NCBI RefSeq assembly: GCF_051414035.1
Contig: NZ_JBLKNW010000009.1
Coordinates: 1 to 64,000, forward strand
Direction of reading: 5' to 3'
Origin: Halosimplex amylolyticum
GTDB lineage: Archaea; Halobacteriota; Halobacteria; Halobacteriales; Haloarculaceae
DNA length: 64,000 nt
Shown here one piece after another: positions 7,792-17,130 of the stretch. How positions within the stretch are numbered: the stretch's first letter is position 1; every line of letters starts with the position of its first letter. Below the pieces are notes generated by a model. The model did no database searches. It was not told the DNA's origin and saw only the letters and a list, made by a program, of their open reading frames with translations. The position numbers and the translations under genes were made by a program.

Positions 7792-8721
7792 TCACTCGCC
7801 GTCGTCGATCGCGACGTTCGGCGAGATGCGCGGCCCGGACGGTCCCTCGTCGACCGTCGCGTCGACGCGGAACACGTCGGCGAGGAGCTCTTCGGTCACC
7901 ACGTCGGTCGGCGGGCCCCAGTCGTACATCTCGCCGTCGCGCATCGCGATGAGGTTGTCGGCGAACCGGGCGGCCTGGGCGATGTCGTGGAGGACGACGC
8001 CGACGGTGACGTCCCGCTCGCGGTTGAGCGTCTGCACGACGTCCATCACGCGGAGCTGGTGGTGCAGGTCGAGGAACGTCGTCGGTTCGTCGAGCAACAG
8101 CACGTCCGTGTCCTGGGCGAGCACCATCGCGATCCAGGCGAGTTGCTTCTGGCCGCCGCTGAGGTTGCGCAGTTCCTGGTCCCGGAGGTGGTCGACGCCG
8201 GCGAGGTCGATCGCCCGGTCGACCGCGGCGTTGTCCTCCTCGGTGACCGACTCGAAGAATCCGCGGTGGGGGTAGCGGCCGTGGTAGACGAGGTCCTCGA
8301 CGGTCAGGCTGCCCGGCGACTCGTTCTCCTGGGAGAGCAACCCGAGCCGCCGGGCGAGTTGCTTCGAGTCGAGCGACTGGACCTGCTCGCCGTCGAGGAG
8401 CACGTGGCCCGATTCGGGGGCGAGCTGGTTCGCCATCGACTTGAGGAGCGTGCTCTTGCCGCTGCCGTTCGGGCCGACGAGAGCGGTCACCTCCCCGCGC
8501 GGGACGACGACCGTGTCGCACTCCACGACCGGCTCGCTCGTCGTCGGGTAGCCGATCGCGAGGTCCTCGCCGACGAGTTCGCTCGCTGCGTCTCCGGCCT
8601 CGGTCGCGTCGTCCGCGCCTGCGCTCGCGCGGTCCGTTCGGTCTCCGTCCATCGCGTTCCCGTCCGACGCTCCGGGGCGCTCGCCTGAAGACTCCTCGGA
8701 TACGGACCGACCGTCGCCCAT
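7792..8721 (-). CDS. ABC transporter ATPase, siderophore/haem/cobalamin type
   Basis: A 309-residue FecE/BtuD-like ATPase. It shows Walker A GPNGSGKS (about residue 83), Q-loop region, signature LSGGQKQ, Walker B VLLLDEPT and the switch histidine in VVLHDIAQ. The first 50 residues are an acidic, disordered extension that is not part of the domain, so a later start is possible. The ATG overlaps the stop of the small reading frame upstream (TGATG), giving translational coupling. It would energise uptake for the binding protein encoded at 8858-10159, but no membrane subunit remains between the two genes. Uptake would need a permease encoded elsewhere. Confidence 0.9.
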   Translation of the reverse strand: MGDGRSVSEESSGERPGASDGNAMDGDRTDRASAGADDATEAGDAASELVGEDLAIGYPTTSEPVVECDTVVVPRGEVTALVGPNGSGKSTLLKSMANQLAPESGHVLLDGEQVQSLDSKQLARRLGLLSQENESPGSLTVEDLVYHGRYPHRGFFESVTEEDNAAVDRAIDLAGVDHLRDQELRNLSGGQKQLAWIAMVLAQDTDVLLLDEPTTFLDLHHQLRVMDVVQTLNRERDVTVGVVLHDIAQAARFADNLIAMRDGEMYDWGPPTDVVTEELLADVFRVDATVDEGPSGPRISPNVAIDDGE

Positions 8722-8861
8722 CAGTGATCCCCCGCCCGGTCCCGGACGTCCACTCGGTGCGGTCGCGCCGGGTCGCCGCCGCTCGCGACGCCGCGGCCGA
8801 ACGGACGGTCGGCGCTCGTCGCGGGGGTCACGGTCACGACGCTCGTCGCAGTCACGGTCAC
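8721..8861 (-). pseudogene. 46-codon remnant in the place of the FecCD permease
   Basis: A GTG-started frame (reading MTVTATSVVTVTPATS... RDRAGDH) begins inside the stop of the binding-protein gene (GTGA overlap at 8858-8861) and ends at 8721-8723 inside the start of the ATPase gene (TGATG). In this transporter family the permease gene (about 330 codons, ten helices) sits exactly here and is coupled on both sides. The peptide is polar, like a cytoplasmic N-terminus, with no membrane helix. I infer an in-frame internal deletion of about 1 kb. The alternative is a genuine coupled mini-gene. Confidence 0.55.
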
Positions 8862-10159
8862 AACGCTCCGTTGAGGATGTCCGCGACCCGCTGGCGGTCG
8901 AACAGCCGTTCCTCCGCGGGGATCTCCGGGTACGGGTCGCCGTGGGTGTAGCCGGGCCACTCGCCGAACTGCTCGGGATAGAGCTGTTTCGCCGTCATCT
9001 CGAGCTGGAAGAGGTTCATGAGCGGTCCCTGGACCGGGTGGCCCGAGGGGTAGACGGCGCCCGCGTCGACGGCGGTCAACTGGCGCCCGACGGAGTGGTC
9101 CGCGAGCGTCTCGCGGATCGCGGCCACGTCGTAGTAGGAGTTGATCCCGTAGCGGTGGAGGAGCACGTCGGGGTCGACGTCGAGCAGCGACTCGTAATCG
9201 TAGGAGGTCTCGAAGGTCACGTCGTCGGTCGCGAACGCGTCGGTCGCGCCCAGCGGCCGGACGTGGGCGTTGGCGAACCCCGGCGTGTTGATCTTCGACG
9301 GGTAGAACGTCCCGTCCATGAAGATGACCGAACCGACCGTCGGGCGCTCCCCTTCCGGGGGGAGGTTCGACCGGATCCGGTCGACGAGGTCGGCGTGGAC
9401 CTCCGCGAGTCGCTCGTAGCGCTGTCGCGCCCGGAACACGCCGGCGACCTTCGCGGCGATCTCCCAGAGCGTGTAGTACTCGTAGCGGTCGCGACACCCC
9501 TTCGGCGGCTGGCCGTGGGTGCGACTGTAGACGTTCCCGAACCAGGGCGCGACCGTCTCGCGGATATCCTCGACGTCCGCGTGGCTCCACCCTTCGAACG
9601 ACGCGACGAGGCAGGGGTCGACGAGGTGCAGGTCGGAGTCCAGTTCGTAGAACAGCTCCCGGTCGACGGTGAGGTTCCCCGACCCGGTGTTCAGCTGTGC
9701 GAGGTCGTCGCGGTCGAAGGAGACGCCGTCGAGGCGCTCGTAGTAGGCGTCGAGCGTGTTGCCGCCGGTCTGGGCGTCGAACCCCAGCGAGTTGACCGCG
9801 TCGCCGTGGCCGTAGGCGACCGCCAGGTCGGCGTAGATCAGGCTGTAGACCATCACGCTCTCCGGGACGGCGTCGAACTCGACGGTGCCGACCGGCGACA
9901 TCGTCACCGAATACGGGCCCTCGGCCGTCGTCGCCGTCTCCGCGTCCGTCTCGGTGGATGTGTCGCCCGCGGTCGCGGTGGGCGTCGGAGTCCCGTCTCG
10001 CTCGGGATCGCTCGACGCCGGTGTGTCGGTCGCCGTCGGCTCGCTCCCGGCGCCGTCGTTCGCACACCCTGCCAGCAACCCGCCGCCCAGGAGCGCCCCG
10101 CCGTACTTCACGTACGTCCTCCGGGTGGGGCCACCCGCGCTCTCGGACTCGCGTTCCAT
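8858..10159 (-). CDS. Tat lipoprotein, ABC substrate-binding protein (iron/siderophore type)
   Basis: A 433-residue binding protein. The N-terminus has a Tat motif (TRRTYVKYG) and a lipobox (LLAGC), so it is exported folded and lipid-anchored on the outer face. A Ser/Thr/Glu-rich linker (about 35-80) precedes a BtuF/FepB-like two-lobed domain (MVYSLIYADLAVAYGHGD... and DVLLHRYGINSYY). The ligand cannot be told from sequence; ferric siderophore is the best guess because a DtxR-type iron box overlaps the promoter. The ATG at 10159 stands about 26 bases after a TATA-like ctttatgc, so the mRNA is probably leaderless. Confidence 0.85.
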   Translation of the reverse strand: MERESESAGGPTRRTYVKYGGALLGGGLLAGCANDGAGSEPTATDTPASSDPERDGTPTPTATAGDTSTETDAETATTAEGPYSVTMSPVGTVEFDAVPESVMVYSLIYADLAVAYGHGDAVNSLGFDAQTGGNTLDAYYERLDGVSFDRDDLAQLNTGSGNLTVDRELFYELDSDLHLVDPCLVASFEGWSHADVEDIRETVAPWFGNVYSRTHGQPPKGCRDRYEYYTLWEIAAKVAGVFRARQRYERLAEVHADLVDRIRSNLPPEGERPTVGSVIFMDGTFYPSKINTPGFANAHVRPLGATDAFATDDVTFETSYDYESLLDVDPDVLLHRYGINSYYDVAAIRETLADHSVGRQLTAVDAGAVYPSGHPVQGPLMNLFQLEMTAKQLYPEQFGEWPGYTHGDPYPEIPAEERLFDRQRVADILNGAL

Positions 10160-10162
10160 AAG

Positions 10163-10178
10163 TTTAGGCTAGCCAAAA
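10163..10178 (-). promoter_or_regulatory. Iron-box-like operator of the uptake operon
   Basis: TTTaGGCTAGCCaAAA on the plus strand is a near-perfect palindrome around GGCTAGCC. It resembles the DtxR/Idr/SirR consensus (TTAGGYTAGCCTAA, from memory). It lies between the TATA box and the start codon, four bases from the ATG, where a bound repressor would block initiation. This predicts repression when iron is plentiful. Confidence 0.7.
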
Positions 10179-10294
10179 ATGCATAAAGAGCTACCGAAAT
10201 CGAGGCAGGGTCGGACGCGGCTGGCGGGGCGGTGGGTCGGTTCACGTCCCGTCGCGGGACGGCGGTACTCGCTGGGGACGAGCTGGGCGGCGAC

Positions 10295-10531
10295 TCACTC
10301 GTCCATCATCACGGGGATCCACCAGACGCGACTCCGACCGCCGACCTTCTTGCTCGTCACGTCGGTCTCCTCCTGGAGGTCGTGGAGTCTGTTGAGTGCG
10401 GTGCGGCGCGAACAGCCCAGCACCTCGGCCACCTCGCTCGCGGTCAGCGGTTCGGCGTAGTCCTCGCGGTCGCGGAACACCTCGATGACGTCCGACTCGG
10501 TGTACTCGGTCTCACGGCCGGGTTCGACCAT
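10295..10531 (-). CDS. Small winged-helix regulator
   Basis: A 78-residue protein made of one winged helix. SDVIEVFRDREDYAEPLTASEVAEVLGCSRRTALNRLHDLQEE gives the helix-turn-helix and SKKVGGRSRVWWIP the wing. The wing ending VWW(I/R)P is common to haloarchaeal HTH domains, including the N-terminus of the Bat-like protein at 35738 and the protein at 58221. It lies 135 bases upstream of the iron-uptake operon on the same strand, and the sod gene runs divergently from 10736. Either neighbour could be its target, but nothing in the sequence proves this. Confidence 0.75.
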   Translation of the reverse strand: MVEPGRETEYTESDVIEVFRDREDYAEPLTASEVAEVLGCSRRTALNRLHDLQEETDVTSKKVGGRSRVWWIPVMMDE

Positions 10532-10735
10532 GTACTCCTTTCGAGCCGTTCGGACTTAGGGGTTCCTACGAGGGTATCTACAGCTATTCATAGTCCGACT
10601 TTGGTTCTAAAACCTATCCCTCGCAACCACGTCGCGGGCAGTAACCGCTACTGTTCGCACCGGTCTGATAGTGACAACTGGGCCACAAAAATCGATTTCA
10701 GAGAATCGTTATCAGGCTATCGTCCGTCCGAAGCA

Positions 10736-11356
10736 ATGCACATGCCAGAGCAATCCGATCCCGAGTTGCCGCCGCTCCCGTACGACTACGACGCTCTCGA
10801 GCCACACATCAGCGAGCAGGTGCTCACGTGGCATCACGACACCCACCATCAGGGGTACGTCAACGGCCTCGAATCCGCCGAGGAGACGCTCGCCGACGCG
10901 CGCGAGTCGGGCGACCACTCGTCGACCGCCGGCGCGCTGGGCAACGTCACCCACAACGGCTGTGGCCACTATCTCCACACGCTGTTCTGGGAGAACATGG
11001 ACCCCAACGGCGGCGGCGAGCCCGACGGCGACCTGGCCGACCGCATCGAGGAGGACTTCGGCTCCTACGAAGGCTGGAAGGGCGAGTTCGAGGCCGCCGC
11101 GTCCGCCGCCGGTGGCTGGGCCTTGCTGGTCTACGATCCCGTCGCGAAGCAGCTGCGGAACGTCGCCGTGGACAAGCACGACCAGGGCGCCCTGTGGGGC
11201 GCACACCCAGTCCTCGCGCTGGACGTCTGGGAACACTCTTACTACTACGACTACGGCCCAGACCGTGGCTCGTTCGTCGACGCGTTCTTCGAAGTCGTCG
11301 ACTGGGACGAGGTCGCCGACCAGTACGACACCATCGTCTCGCGCATCGAAGACTGA
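10736..11356 (+). CDS. sod: Superoxide dismutase, Fe/Mn family
   Basis: A 206-residue cytoplasmic enzyme that converts superoxide to oxygen and hydrogen peroxide. The family pattern is complete: LPPLPYDYDALEPHIS...HHDTHHQGYV at the start, GHYLHTLFWENM, and the C-terminal metal motif LALDVWEHSYYYDYG giving the Asp and His ligands; the other two histidines come from the first two segments. Haloarchaeal members use manganese (family knowledge). The ATG at 10736 or the one at 10742 may start translation; ttatcag at about 10709 is a fair TATA for a leaderless message from 10736. It lies near the iron-uptake operon, which fits an oxidative-stress and iron neighbourhood. Confidence 0.95.
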   Translation: MHMPEQSDPELPPLPYDYDALEPHISEQVLTWHHDTHHQGYVNGLESAEETLADARESGDHSSTAGALGNVTHNGCGHYLHTLFWENMDPNGGGEPDGDLADRIEEDFGSYEGWKGEFEAAASAAGGWALLVYDPVAKQLRNVAVDKHDQGALWGAHPVLALDVWEHSYYYDYGPDRGSFVDAFFEVVDWDEVADQYDTIVSRIED

Positions 11357-11520
11357 GGCCACCGGTCGGTGGGCGCCTTTCCGGTTTTGTTTCGCCGGGT
11401 GCTTCGTCTGGACCTCGCAGTTTTCAGGGCGATCAGTCGACCGATTCGACGACGAGCGTAAGTCGAGACCGTTCGGCGTCCGTCGTCACGTCGAGGTCGT
11501 AGCCCACGGCGAGGATAACA

Positions 11521-11769
11521 GTGTCGGGATTTACGAATGATGGGTCCAACAGATCGGTCGTGCCTGCTGAATTGACGCCCGACTTCCCGTTGTTTCTCGG
11601 TGGGATGCTCGCGGGTATCTGTGGTGCCGTCGCTGCGCTCATATACATAGTTGCTCTCCCTGGTTCGCCCGCGGTCGCGCTGGCGTACGGCTTCGCCGCG
11701 CTCGCGTTCACCTTCTTGACGATTGCTGCTGTCGCCGCCACCGGCCTCTGGTTGTGGGCTCAGACCTGA
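11521..11769 (+). CDS. Small two-helix membrane protein
   Basis: An 82-residue protein starting with GTG at 11521. A polar N-terminus of about 20 residues precedes two hydrophobic helices: about 24-45 (LFLGGMLAGICGAVAALIYIVAL) and 50-79 (AVALAYGFAALAFTFLTIAAVAATGLWLW). No family recognised. The frame on the opposite strand is a shadow without coding features. It lies 164 bases after sod on the same strand, with no clear promoter, so co-transcription is possible. Confidence 0.55.
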   Translation: MSGFTNDGSNRSVVPAELTPDFPLFLGGMLAGICGAVAALIYIVALPGSPAVALAYGFAALAFTFLTIAAVAATGLWLWAQT

Positions 11770-13000
11770 CTCGTCAACCTTCCCATCCCGAGTTCGCGGA
11801 CCAGTCTGTCGCGTCTGCTCTGGATGCTCATAGCCCTCAACCGTTAAGTAATATCACTTACAATTCTGGGTGGGGATCTGTCCTCAATTTTTGTCTTGGG
11901 AGTGACCCTCTAGTTAACATCACTTTAAATATGTGTAAACCCACTTATTACTTGAGATCATCTATCTGATCGACAACGCCGATAATTTGAAGAAACCTCT
12001 CAAAAATCAGATTCTGAACATTAACGACACATCTGTCTTTCCTGGTTCGTCAGGAGCACTTGCCGCCCGTACTCCGCCTGGGATACCTGCTCTGATCACG
12101 AAAGGATCCAATCCCGCTAGGACGTGTGCACTTCCTAAGATTACCCGGGAAGCAGCAGTTTTTCTGCCGATCATACTCAGCGAATCACCGCTAGTATACT
12201 ATTGATCAAGGGGTGATAGCGACTAGATTCGGGCGTCGACGGGGCGTTCGAACGCAGTGGGAAGCAGATCGGGCTGAGACCGGTGAAATGCCGGACTTGA
12301 GAAGACTCCAGGAGAACACGATAGCCGAAATATAAGATAGGTGGGGTGTCGCATACCCTGCGTGAGAGCATCGCTTGTGCAGATTATTTCCGATTCAGGG
12401 GAACCGAGAAACCCACGGACTGACATATTTCGCGGAGTGCTTCGATACACTGGATCACGGGAGGGATGCGTATCTAAGGGGAATTCGCCGGTATTCGCCG
12501 TATCTGGCAGGTACGCAGTACGTGTCCTCCACCCCATCTCTAGTTGCGTTTCCCCTTGGGAACTCACTATGTAGCGGGGAACTGGCCGAGATGTACATGC
12601 CGAAGACACCGATATGATACGGGTGTACCGCCCAAATACCCCTTCTTGGCACCGTATGGGAATTGTGCGAGGAGAATCGACGGTCGGCCTGTTCGTCGGC
12701 ACCACCGGGGTACGGGTGGTTCTGCAGTCCCCGACTGCTGGCCCCACAGCTGAAATCAGTCTGATTCGTGATACAAGAAAGTTGCCGTGACGCTGCTGTC
12801 GAGACTCGAGTCCCAGCGAACTGCTACGGCGATCCGTGGCAGAAAATTCAAATGTGTGATATTACGAATCGGGGACCTTTCCCGCCGATCGCTGGCTCGC
12901 AAATCACATATGGAAATTTACATAAGGGCAATCAAAGTCTGTTCCGTGGTCTGACCTCAGTACCTCGGGCATGGTCCAAACGTCTCGCTCACTCCGCTGC
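11770..13000. other. 1.2-kb gene-free stretch
   Basis: AT-richer than the flanks. Several short frames exist on both strands (up to about 170 codons at 12223-12747, minus) but their residue make-up is not that of haloarchaeal proteins: too many Arg/Ser/Thr/Pro, few acidic residues. No tRNA, repeat array or inverted repeat was seen. It is probably decayed DNA between the chromosomal-type block and the conjugation ATPase gene. Confidence 0.5.
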
Positions 13001-16000
13001 CTAAAGGAGCTCGTCGCGCATCTGCTTCAGTGTATAGATGCCGGTAAAGCCGGGCTGGTTGATCCGGAACGAACGGGTCGGCGTCGTGTCGGCGTAGGTC
13101 TTCTCGACGCGGGGCTCGCCATCGAGCGGGTCGTTGAGCGCGGCGAGAATTTCGTGGGCGTCATCGGTCGTCATCGTGAGCCAGATCGCTTCCGCGGGGT
13201 CACAGGCGGCCATCTTGTCGTAATCCGCGGGCACCGCCCGGCGAGTGTCGTGGTTGATGCGTTCGACCTCGACGGCGACGACGATATCGCCGTTCTCGTC
13301 GAGGGCAACGACGTCCAGCCGATGGCGCTCGAAGTCGTCGGCTGCGTCGTCCACGTCCTCGTCGTCGCCGAAGAAGGCGTCGGCGTCGATCGACCCCTCC
13401 TTCAGGTCGTAGTAGGGGCGTGCTGTCACTGCCGCGGAGTCGGGATCATTCACGAACTCACGAGTGAGCCAGCGGAGGGCGACTTCGATACCCATCACGT
13501 GCTCGGCCGACTCGTCGAGATCGCCCTTACCGTGGCCGAACGCGACGCCGTGGCGGTGCGATTCCTGGATCACGGCCCGGCCGTCCGGCGTGACCGAATA
13601 GAGCCGGTGAGGATGTTTCGTGTCCTCGCGGACGAGCCCATCGTCGATAAGCTGGGTGACGTCGTCAGTGTCGACGCCAGCGTACTCCTTGATCCGGTCC
13701 ATCGAATCGTAGACGATGTCGTACTCCGGATGGTCGTAGACCCGCTGTTCGACGTTGTAGACGGCCTGCATGAAACAGAGCTGTCGGGGTGAGTACTCCG
13801 CGTCCACGATCTCTTCGGGCGAGAGTTTGAGGTTCAGTTCGCAGATGGGGAAATCGTCCAGGTCGACGTCGGCCATCGAGTGACAGCAGTCGATCGCCTG
13901 TATCATCCCCTGCGCGCTTGCATTATAGCGATTGTCACAGCCCTCACAACGGATCGCGTGGGCGCTCTCGTCGTAGTCGACGCACTCGGGGAGTCGCTTC
14001 GTGTAGGGGAGCAGCGTATCGACACGCGGTAATGCGTCGGTGTCGACATCCTCGTCCGCGGCGCCGAACTCGTGGTCGACCGTATTCGGTTCGCCAATTT
14101 CGATGCCGGCCTCGTCGCGAGTCCGTTCCTGCAACGCTTCTACGGCATCCTCGAAGGCACGTCTGTCACGGCCGACGAGCGTGTCGTCGCTGGCGGGGTG
14201 GCCCGGTGGTGCTGGCAGGGACTCGCCGAGGAACGGGCGGACCGAGGGCTCGCCGAAGCCCGCACCGGGGCGGACGAGCCACTCACCGCGGCGTAGCGCG
14301 CCCAGACGGCGCTCGACGTCGCTGGGGGACATATCCCCGGTCGCGAGCACGTCGGGCAGGTGGCGGTCCACGGCGACGTTCCCGACGACGAACGTGGCCG
14401 TCTCGTTGAGCGCCTCGCGATACGTGTTGTTCGCCGGGTCCGGCGAGTCCAGCTGTTCGAGGAACTGCACACCGAGGGTCACCGACAGGTCGAAACTCCG
14501 ACCCTGGGCGAGCAGCGTGTCGACGAGTTCGGTGTCGGCGACGTCTTTCGCTTCTTCGAGGTAGAGGTTGACCTGCGGCGTGTCCGCGTCGCTCGGCGTC
14601 CGCTCTTCGCGGGCTTTGAGCGCCGTCCAGAGGTTCGACAGGAGCACGAGCGTGAGCGTCCGCTTAATGCGCGTCTCCATCCCCCCAAAGTCGAAGACGA
14701 CCACCGTATCCTCGTCGACGACTTCGGTGAAGTCGAAGCGGGCGTCGTCGCCCTCGGGAACGTGGTCGAACAGTGGTGCGAGGCGAGCGTCGGTCGCGAT
14801 CGTCTCGACGCGAGAGATAGCGCCGCCCAGCACCTTCGTGAAGACGTCGCGGTCGCGTTCGAGCAGTCCCGAGAAGTACGTCTCGAAGGTCGGGTCGGAC
14901 ACGGAGGGCGGCGTCTCCGACCCCTGCGTCCGCTGCAGTGCGTCGTAGAGTTTCGAGTGGGCGAAGGCGTCCGACCCGTGGACGGGGTCGTACAGCGCCC
15001 GCAGGTGGTTCCGGATCACTCTGGGGGATTCGGTCGCGTCGTCGTACGTGCCGGCCGACATCGCCCCCCGAAGGATCTCCTCGTAGTGGCCGGTCTTCCG
15101 CGAGCGAGCTTCCTCGCGGGGCAGGCCCGCGTCGAGCAGCGGGCCGATGTCGAAAAAGGAGAACGCCGGGAGGACGCTGGTGAGGTCGAAATAGCGGACG
15201 TCGTCGAGGTCGCCCTGCGTGGCGTAGTGGGCCTGCAGGTACTCCTGGGCGGTACCCCCGCCCTTGTAGTCGAAGAGGACGTCCGGGCCGTCCGTGGCGT
15301 CCAGATTCGACAGCATGGCGCCGATCGTGAGGACCGACTTCCCCGATCCGGTGTCGCCAACGATCACCTGGTGGCGGGGTTGGTTTTCTGGTGGGAGTAC
15401 CAGCGGGTCGTCGACGGGTTGGCGGTCGCTCGTCAGCGGGCGGACGAGCGCCATACCCGGTGGCTCGTAGCGCTGGAGTTTGCCCGGTGGCGGGAGCGCG
15501 ATACCCGTGCGCTCGGTGTGGCGGATCCCGACGGCACGTTGGCCGGTCGGGGTGAGCGCGCCGCCGTCGAGCAAGCACACGCCTGGGAGCTCGTCTGGAG
15601 TGACGACGAGGGCCGGACTGGTGAACGTTCGCCGGATGCGGTTCCACGTGCGTTCGTAGGCGATAGGATCGTGGACGCGGTCGCACAGCGCCGCGAAGCA
15701 CTCCGTGCCCGGGCCGTCGCCGGTGTCGCCGTCCGCCTCGACCGTCCCCTCGACGCGATGGAACGAACCGTTGAGCGGGCTGAGTGCCGAGGCGAGACTC
15801 TTGGCGATGTTTGCCGGAGGGCGCCCGGTCTCGTCGGGAAAGACGACGGCGCGGGCCGTCACCTGAAACGTCCAGTGGGTGTCGCGCTCGTGGAGGCCGT
15901 CGAGGCGTTCCTGGTCGTTGGCCGGTGGTTCGTAGGCACGGTCTTCCTCGACGGGCCGTGGGAACAGCGCCTCCCTGAGTTTGCCACCGAGCGTGGCCGT

Positions 16001-16780
16001 GCCGGTTTCGAGCGCGAGTTCGTACTCTTCGACGTCTGGCGAGATGTCGCGGTACGGTCGGCACAGCACCTGGTAGACGACCGGTGCGTCGGCGTCGCGC
16101 ATCGTCTCGACGAGCGTCGTGAGCGGCAGTCGGTGGGTGTCGCCCGTGGTCGCGTGACTGTCGTTCGTTAGTTGGCTGAAGGGCGTGAGCGGCGTCTGCC
16201 AGTCGCACGGTCGCTGGGCGTGACCACGGTAGTCGACGCCCGCGAGCGGCGGGCTCTCGGCGTCGGCCGATGGCGTGGACTCCGTCCCTGTCGTATAGAG
16301 GTGGGTGAGATCCGTCGTTGGTGCCAGGTTCGTGATGTCGCTGGGGTGCCACGCGACGGTCTGGAGTTCGTAGGTGTTCGGGACCGCCGTCCGGAGTATC
16401 CGTTCGAGTTCGTCGTGGCGCTCGTCGTCCGTGATGCCGACGAGATACCGGACGGCCGTGTCCTCGTTGCCGTCGGCGAGCAGGAGCCACTCGACGCTCG
16501 GTCGCTTGGCTTGCCCGCGAAGCTTGTCGCGGAGCCGTGTCTGGGTGGCGCGGTCGAGTGTGGAGTACAGTTGCTCCATCGCCTGCCCGACGGCCCGTGG
16601 AGAGAGCGGCGTGTCCGTCGGTCGGATTTCGACGTAGGTACGGGGATCGGGTGAATCCGTGTCCTCGGCCGGGCTGGGCTCGGTCTCTTCGACGGGGACC
16701 GGGAGCGGCCGTGGTGGGCGTGTGACTTGTTCGGGTTCGGTCGGTGCAGTCGACTCTGGGGCATCTCGTTCACTTGCCAT
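13001..16780 (-). CDS. HerA/VirD4-like ATPase with zinc-knuckle, winged-helix and nuclease-like C-terminal domains
   Basis: A 1259-residue protein. After about 450 residues of variable N-terminal domain comes a P-loop (GDTGSGKSVLT, near 473), Walker B DTVVVFDFGG (near 688) and LYLEEAKDVADTELV (near 736) with LLAQGRSF... GVQFLEQL, as in conjugation pumps of the VirB4/TraC/HerA group. A cysteine cluster (C...C-x2-C...CC, about 930-970) follows, then a winged helix (about 985-1060) and a stretch RLDVVALDEN...VVAVEVER (near 1150-1172) that resembles a PD-(D/E)xK core. Related proteins occur on haloarchaeal plasmids and integrated elements. The role is probably DNA transfer or element maintenance. 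Two tgttgRatgttt repeats lie 53-86 bases upstream. Confidence 0.75.
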   Translation of the reverse strand: MASERDAPESTAPTEPEQVTRPPRPLPVPVEETEPSPAEDTDSPDPRTYVEIRPTDTPLSPRAVGQAMEQLYSTLDRATQTRLRDKLRGQAKRPSVEWLLLADGNEDTAVRYLVGITDDERHDELERILRTAVPNTYELQTVAWHPSDITNLAPTTDLTHLYTTGTESTPSADAESPPLAGVDYRGHAQRPCDWQTPLTPFSQLTNDSHATTGDTHRLPLTTLVETMRDADAPVVYQVLCRPYRDISPDVEEYELALETGTATLGGKLREALFPRPVEEDRAYEPPANDQERLDGLHERDTHWTFQVTARAVVFPDETGRPPANIAKSLASALSPLNGSFHRVEGTVEADGDTGDGPGTECFAALCDRVHDPIAYERTWNRIRRTFTSPALVVTPDELPGVCLLDGGALTPTGQRAVGIRHTERTGIALPPPGKLQRYEPPGMALVRPLTSDRQPVDDPLVLPPENQPRHQVIVGDTGSGKSVLTIGAMLSNLDATDGPDVLFDYKGGGTAQEYLQAHYATQGDLDDVRYFDLTSVLPAFSFFDIGPLLDAGLPREEARSRKTGHYEEILRGAMSAGTYDDATESPRVIRNHLRALYDPVHGSDAFAHSKLYDALQRTQGSETPPSVSDPTFETYFSGLLERDRDVFTKVLGGAISRVETIATDARLAPLFDHVPEGDDARFDFTEVVDEDTVVVFDFGGMETRIKRTLTLVLLSNLWTALKAREERTPSDADTPQVNLYLEEAKDVADTELVDTLLAQGRSFDLSVTLGVQFLEQLDSPDPANNTYREALNETATFVVGNVAVDRHLPDVLATGDMSPSDVERRLGALRRGEWLVRPGAGFGEPSVRPFLGESLPAPPGHPASDDTLVGRDRRAFEDAVEALQERTRDEAGIEIGEPNTVDHEFGAADEDVDTDALPRVDTLLPYTKRLPECVDYDESAHAIRCEGCDNRYNASAQGMIQAIDCCHSMADVDLDDFPICELNLKLSPEEIVDAEYSPRQLCFMQAVYNVEQRVYDHPEYDIVYDSMDRIKEYAGVDTDDVTQLIDDGLVREDTKHPHRLYSVTPDGRAVIQESHRHGVAFGHGKGDLDESAEHVMGIEVALRWLTREFVNDPDSAAVTARPYYDLKEGSIDADAFFGDDEDVDDAADDFERHRLDVVALDENGDIVVAVEVERINHDTRRAVPADYDKMAACDPAEAIWLTMTTDDAHEILAALNDPLDGEPRVEKTYADTTPTRSFRINQPGFTGIYTLKQMRDELL

Positions 16781-16832
16781 CGTTGGTGTGGGCGTCGCTG
16801 TCGGGTAGTTCGAAGCGACCGATCAGCGTACA

Positions 16833-16866
16833 TGTTGGATGTTTAGTGTTTACGTGTTGAATGTTT
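16833..16866. promoter_or_regulatory. Direct repeat upstream of the HerA-like gene
   Basis: tgttggatgttt (16833-16844) and tgttgaatgttt (16855-16866) are direct repeats 22 bases apart, about two helical turns. They lie 53-86 bases before the start of the minus-strand gene at 16780, where an operator or activator site would be expected. The rest of 16781-17130 is GC-rich with no supported gene. Confidence 0.35.
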
Positions 16867-17130
16867 CGGCTCAGGTAGAGAGTCGAATCCGAACGCCCCC
16901 GCGCGCTCGTACCGCCGCGCCTCGCTGCGCTCCAGTGGGTGCTTCCGTCGGCGGGGCGGCGACGAGCGCACGGCCCCGTTCGATGGCCCCGCCCGGCGTG
17001 GACTGTGGCGAGAGCTTCGGGCGGAGTCTTTGCCCTGAGGGCTTTCAGTGGCAGATCTCGCTGCACTCAGTAGTCCTCAGTCAGGTTTGTAGTGGATTGG
17101 CTACCGGTATATTGGCATCAAGGGACCCTT

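Noticed and set aside
12223..12747. 174-codon minus-strand frame in the gene-free stretch
   Set aside because: Composition rich in Arg/Ser/Thr/Pro, hardly acidic, no family features, no promoter or RBS.
14360..16171. 603-codon plus-strand frame opposite the HerA-like gene
   Set aside because: Arg/Val-rich complement of an obvious P-loop ATPase; no motif of its own.
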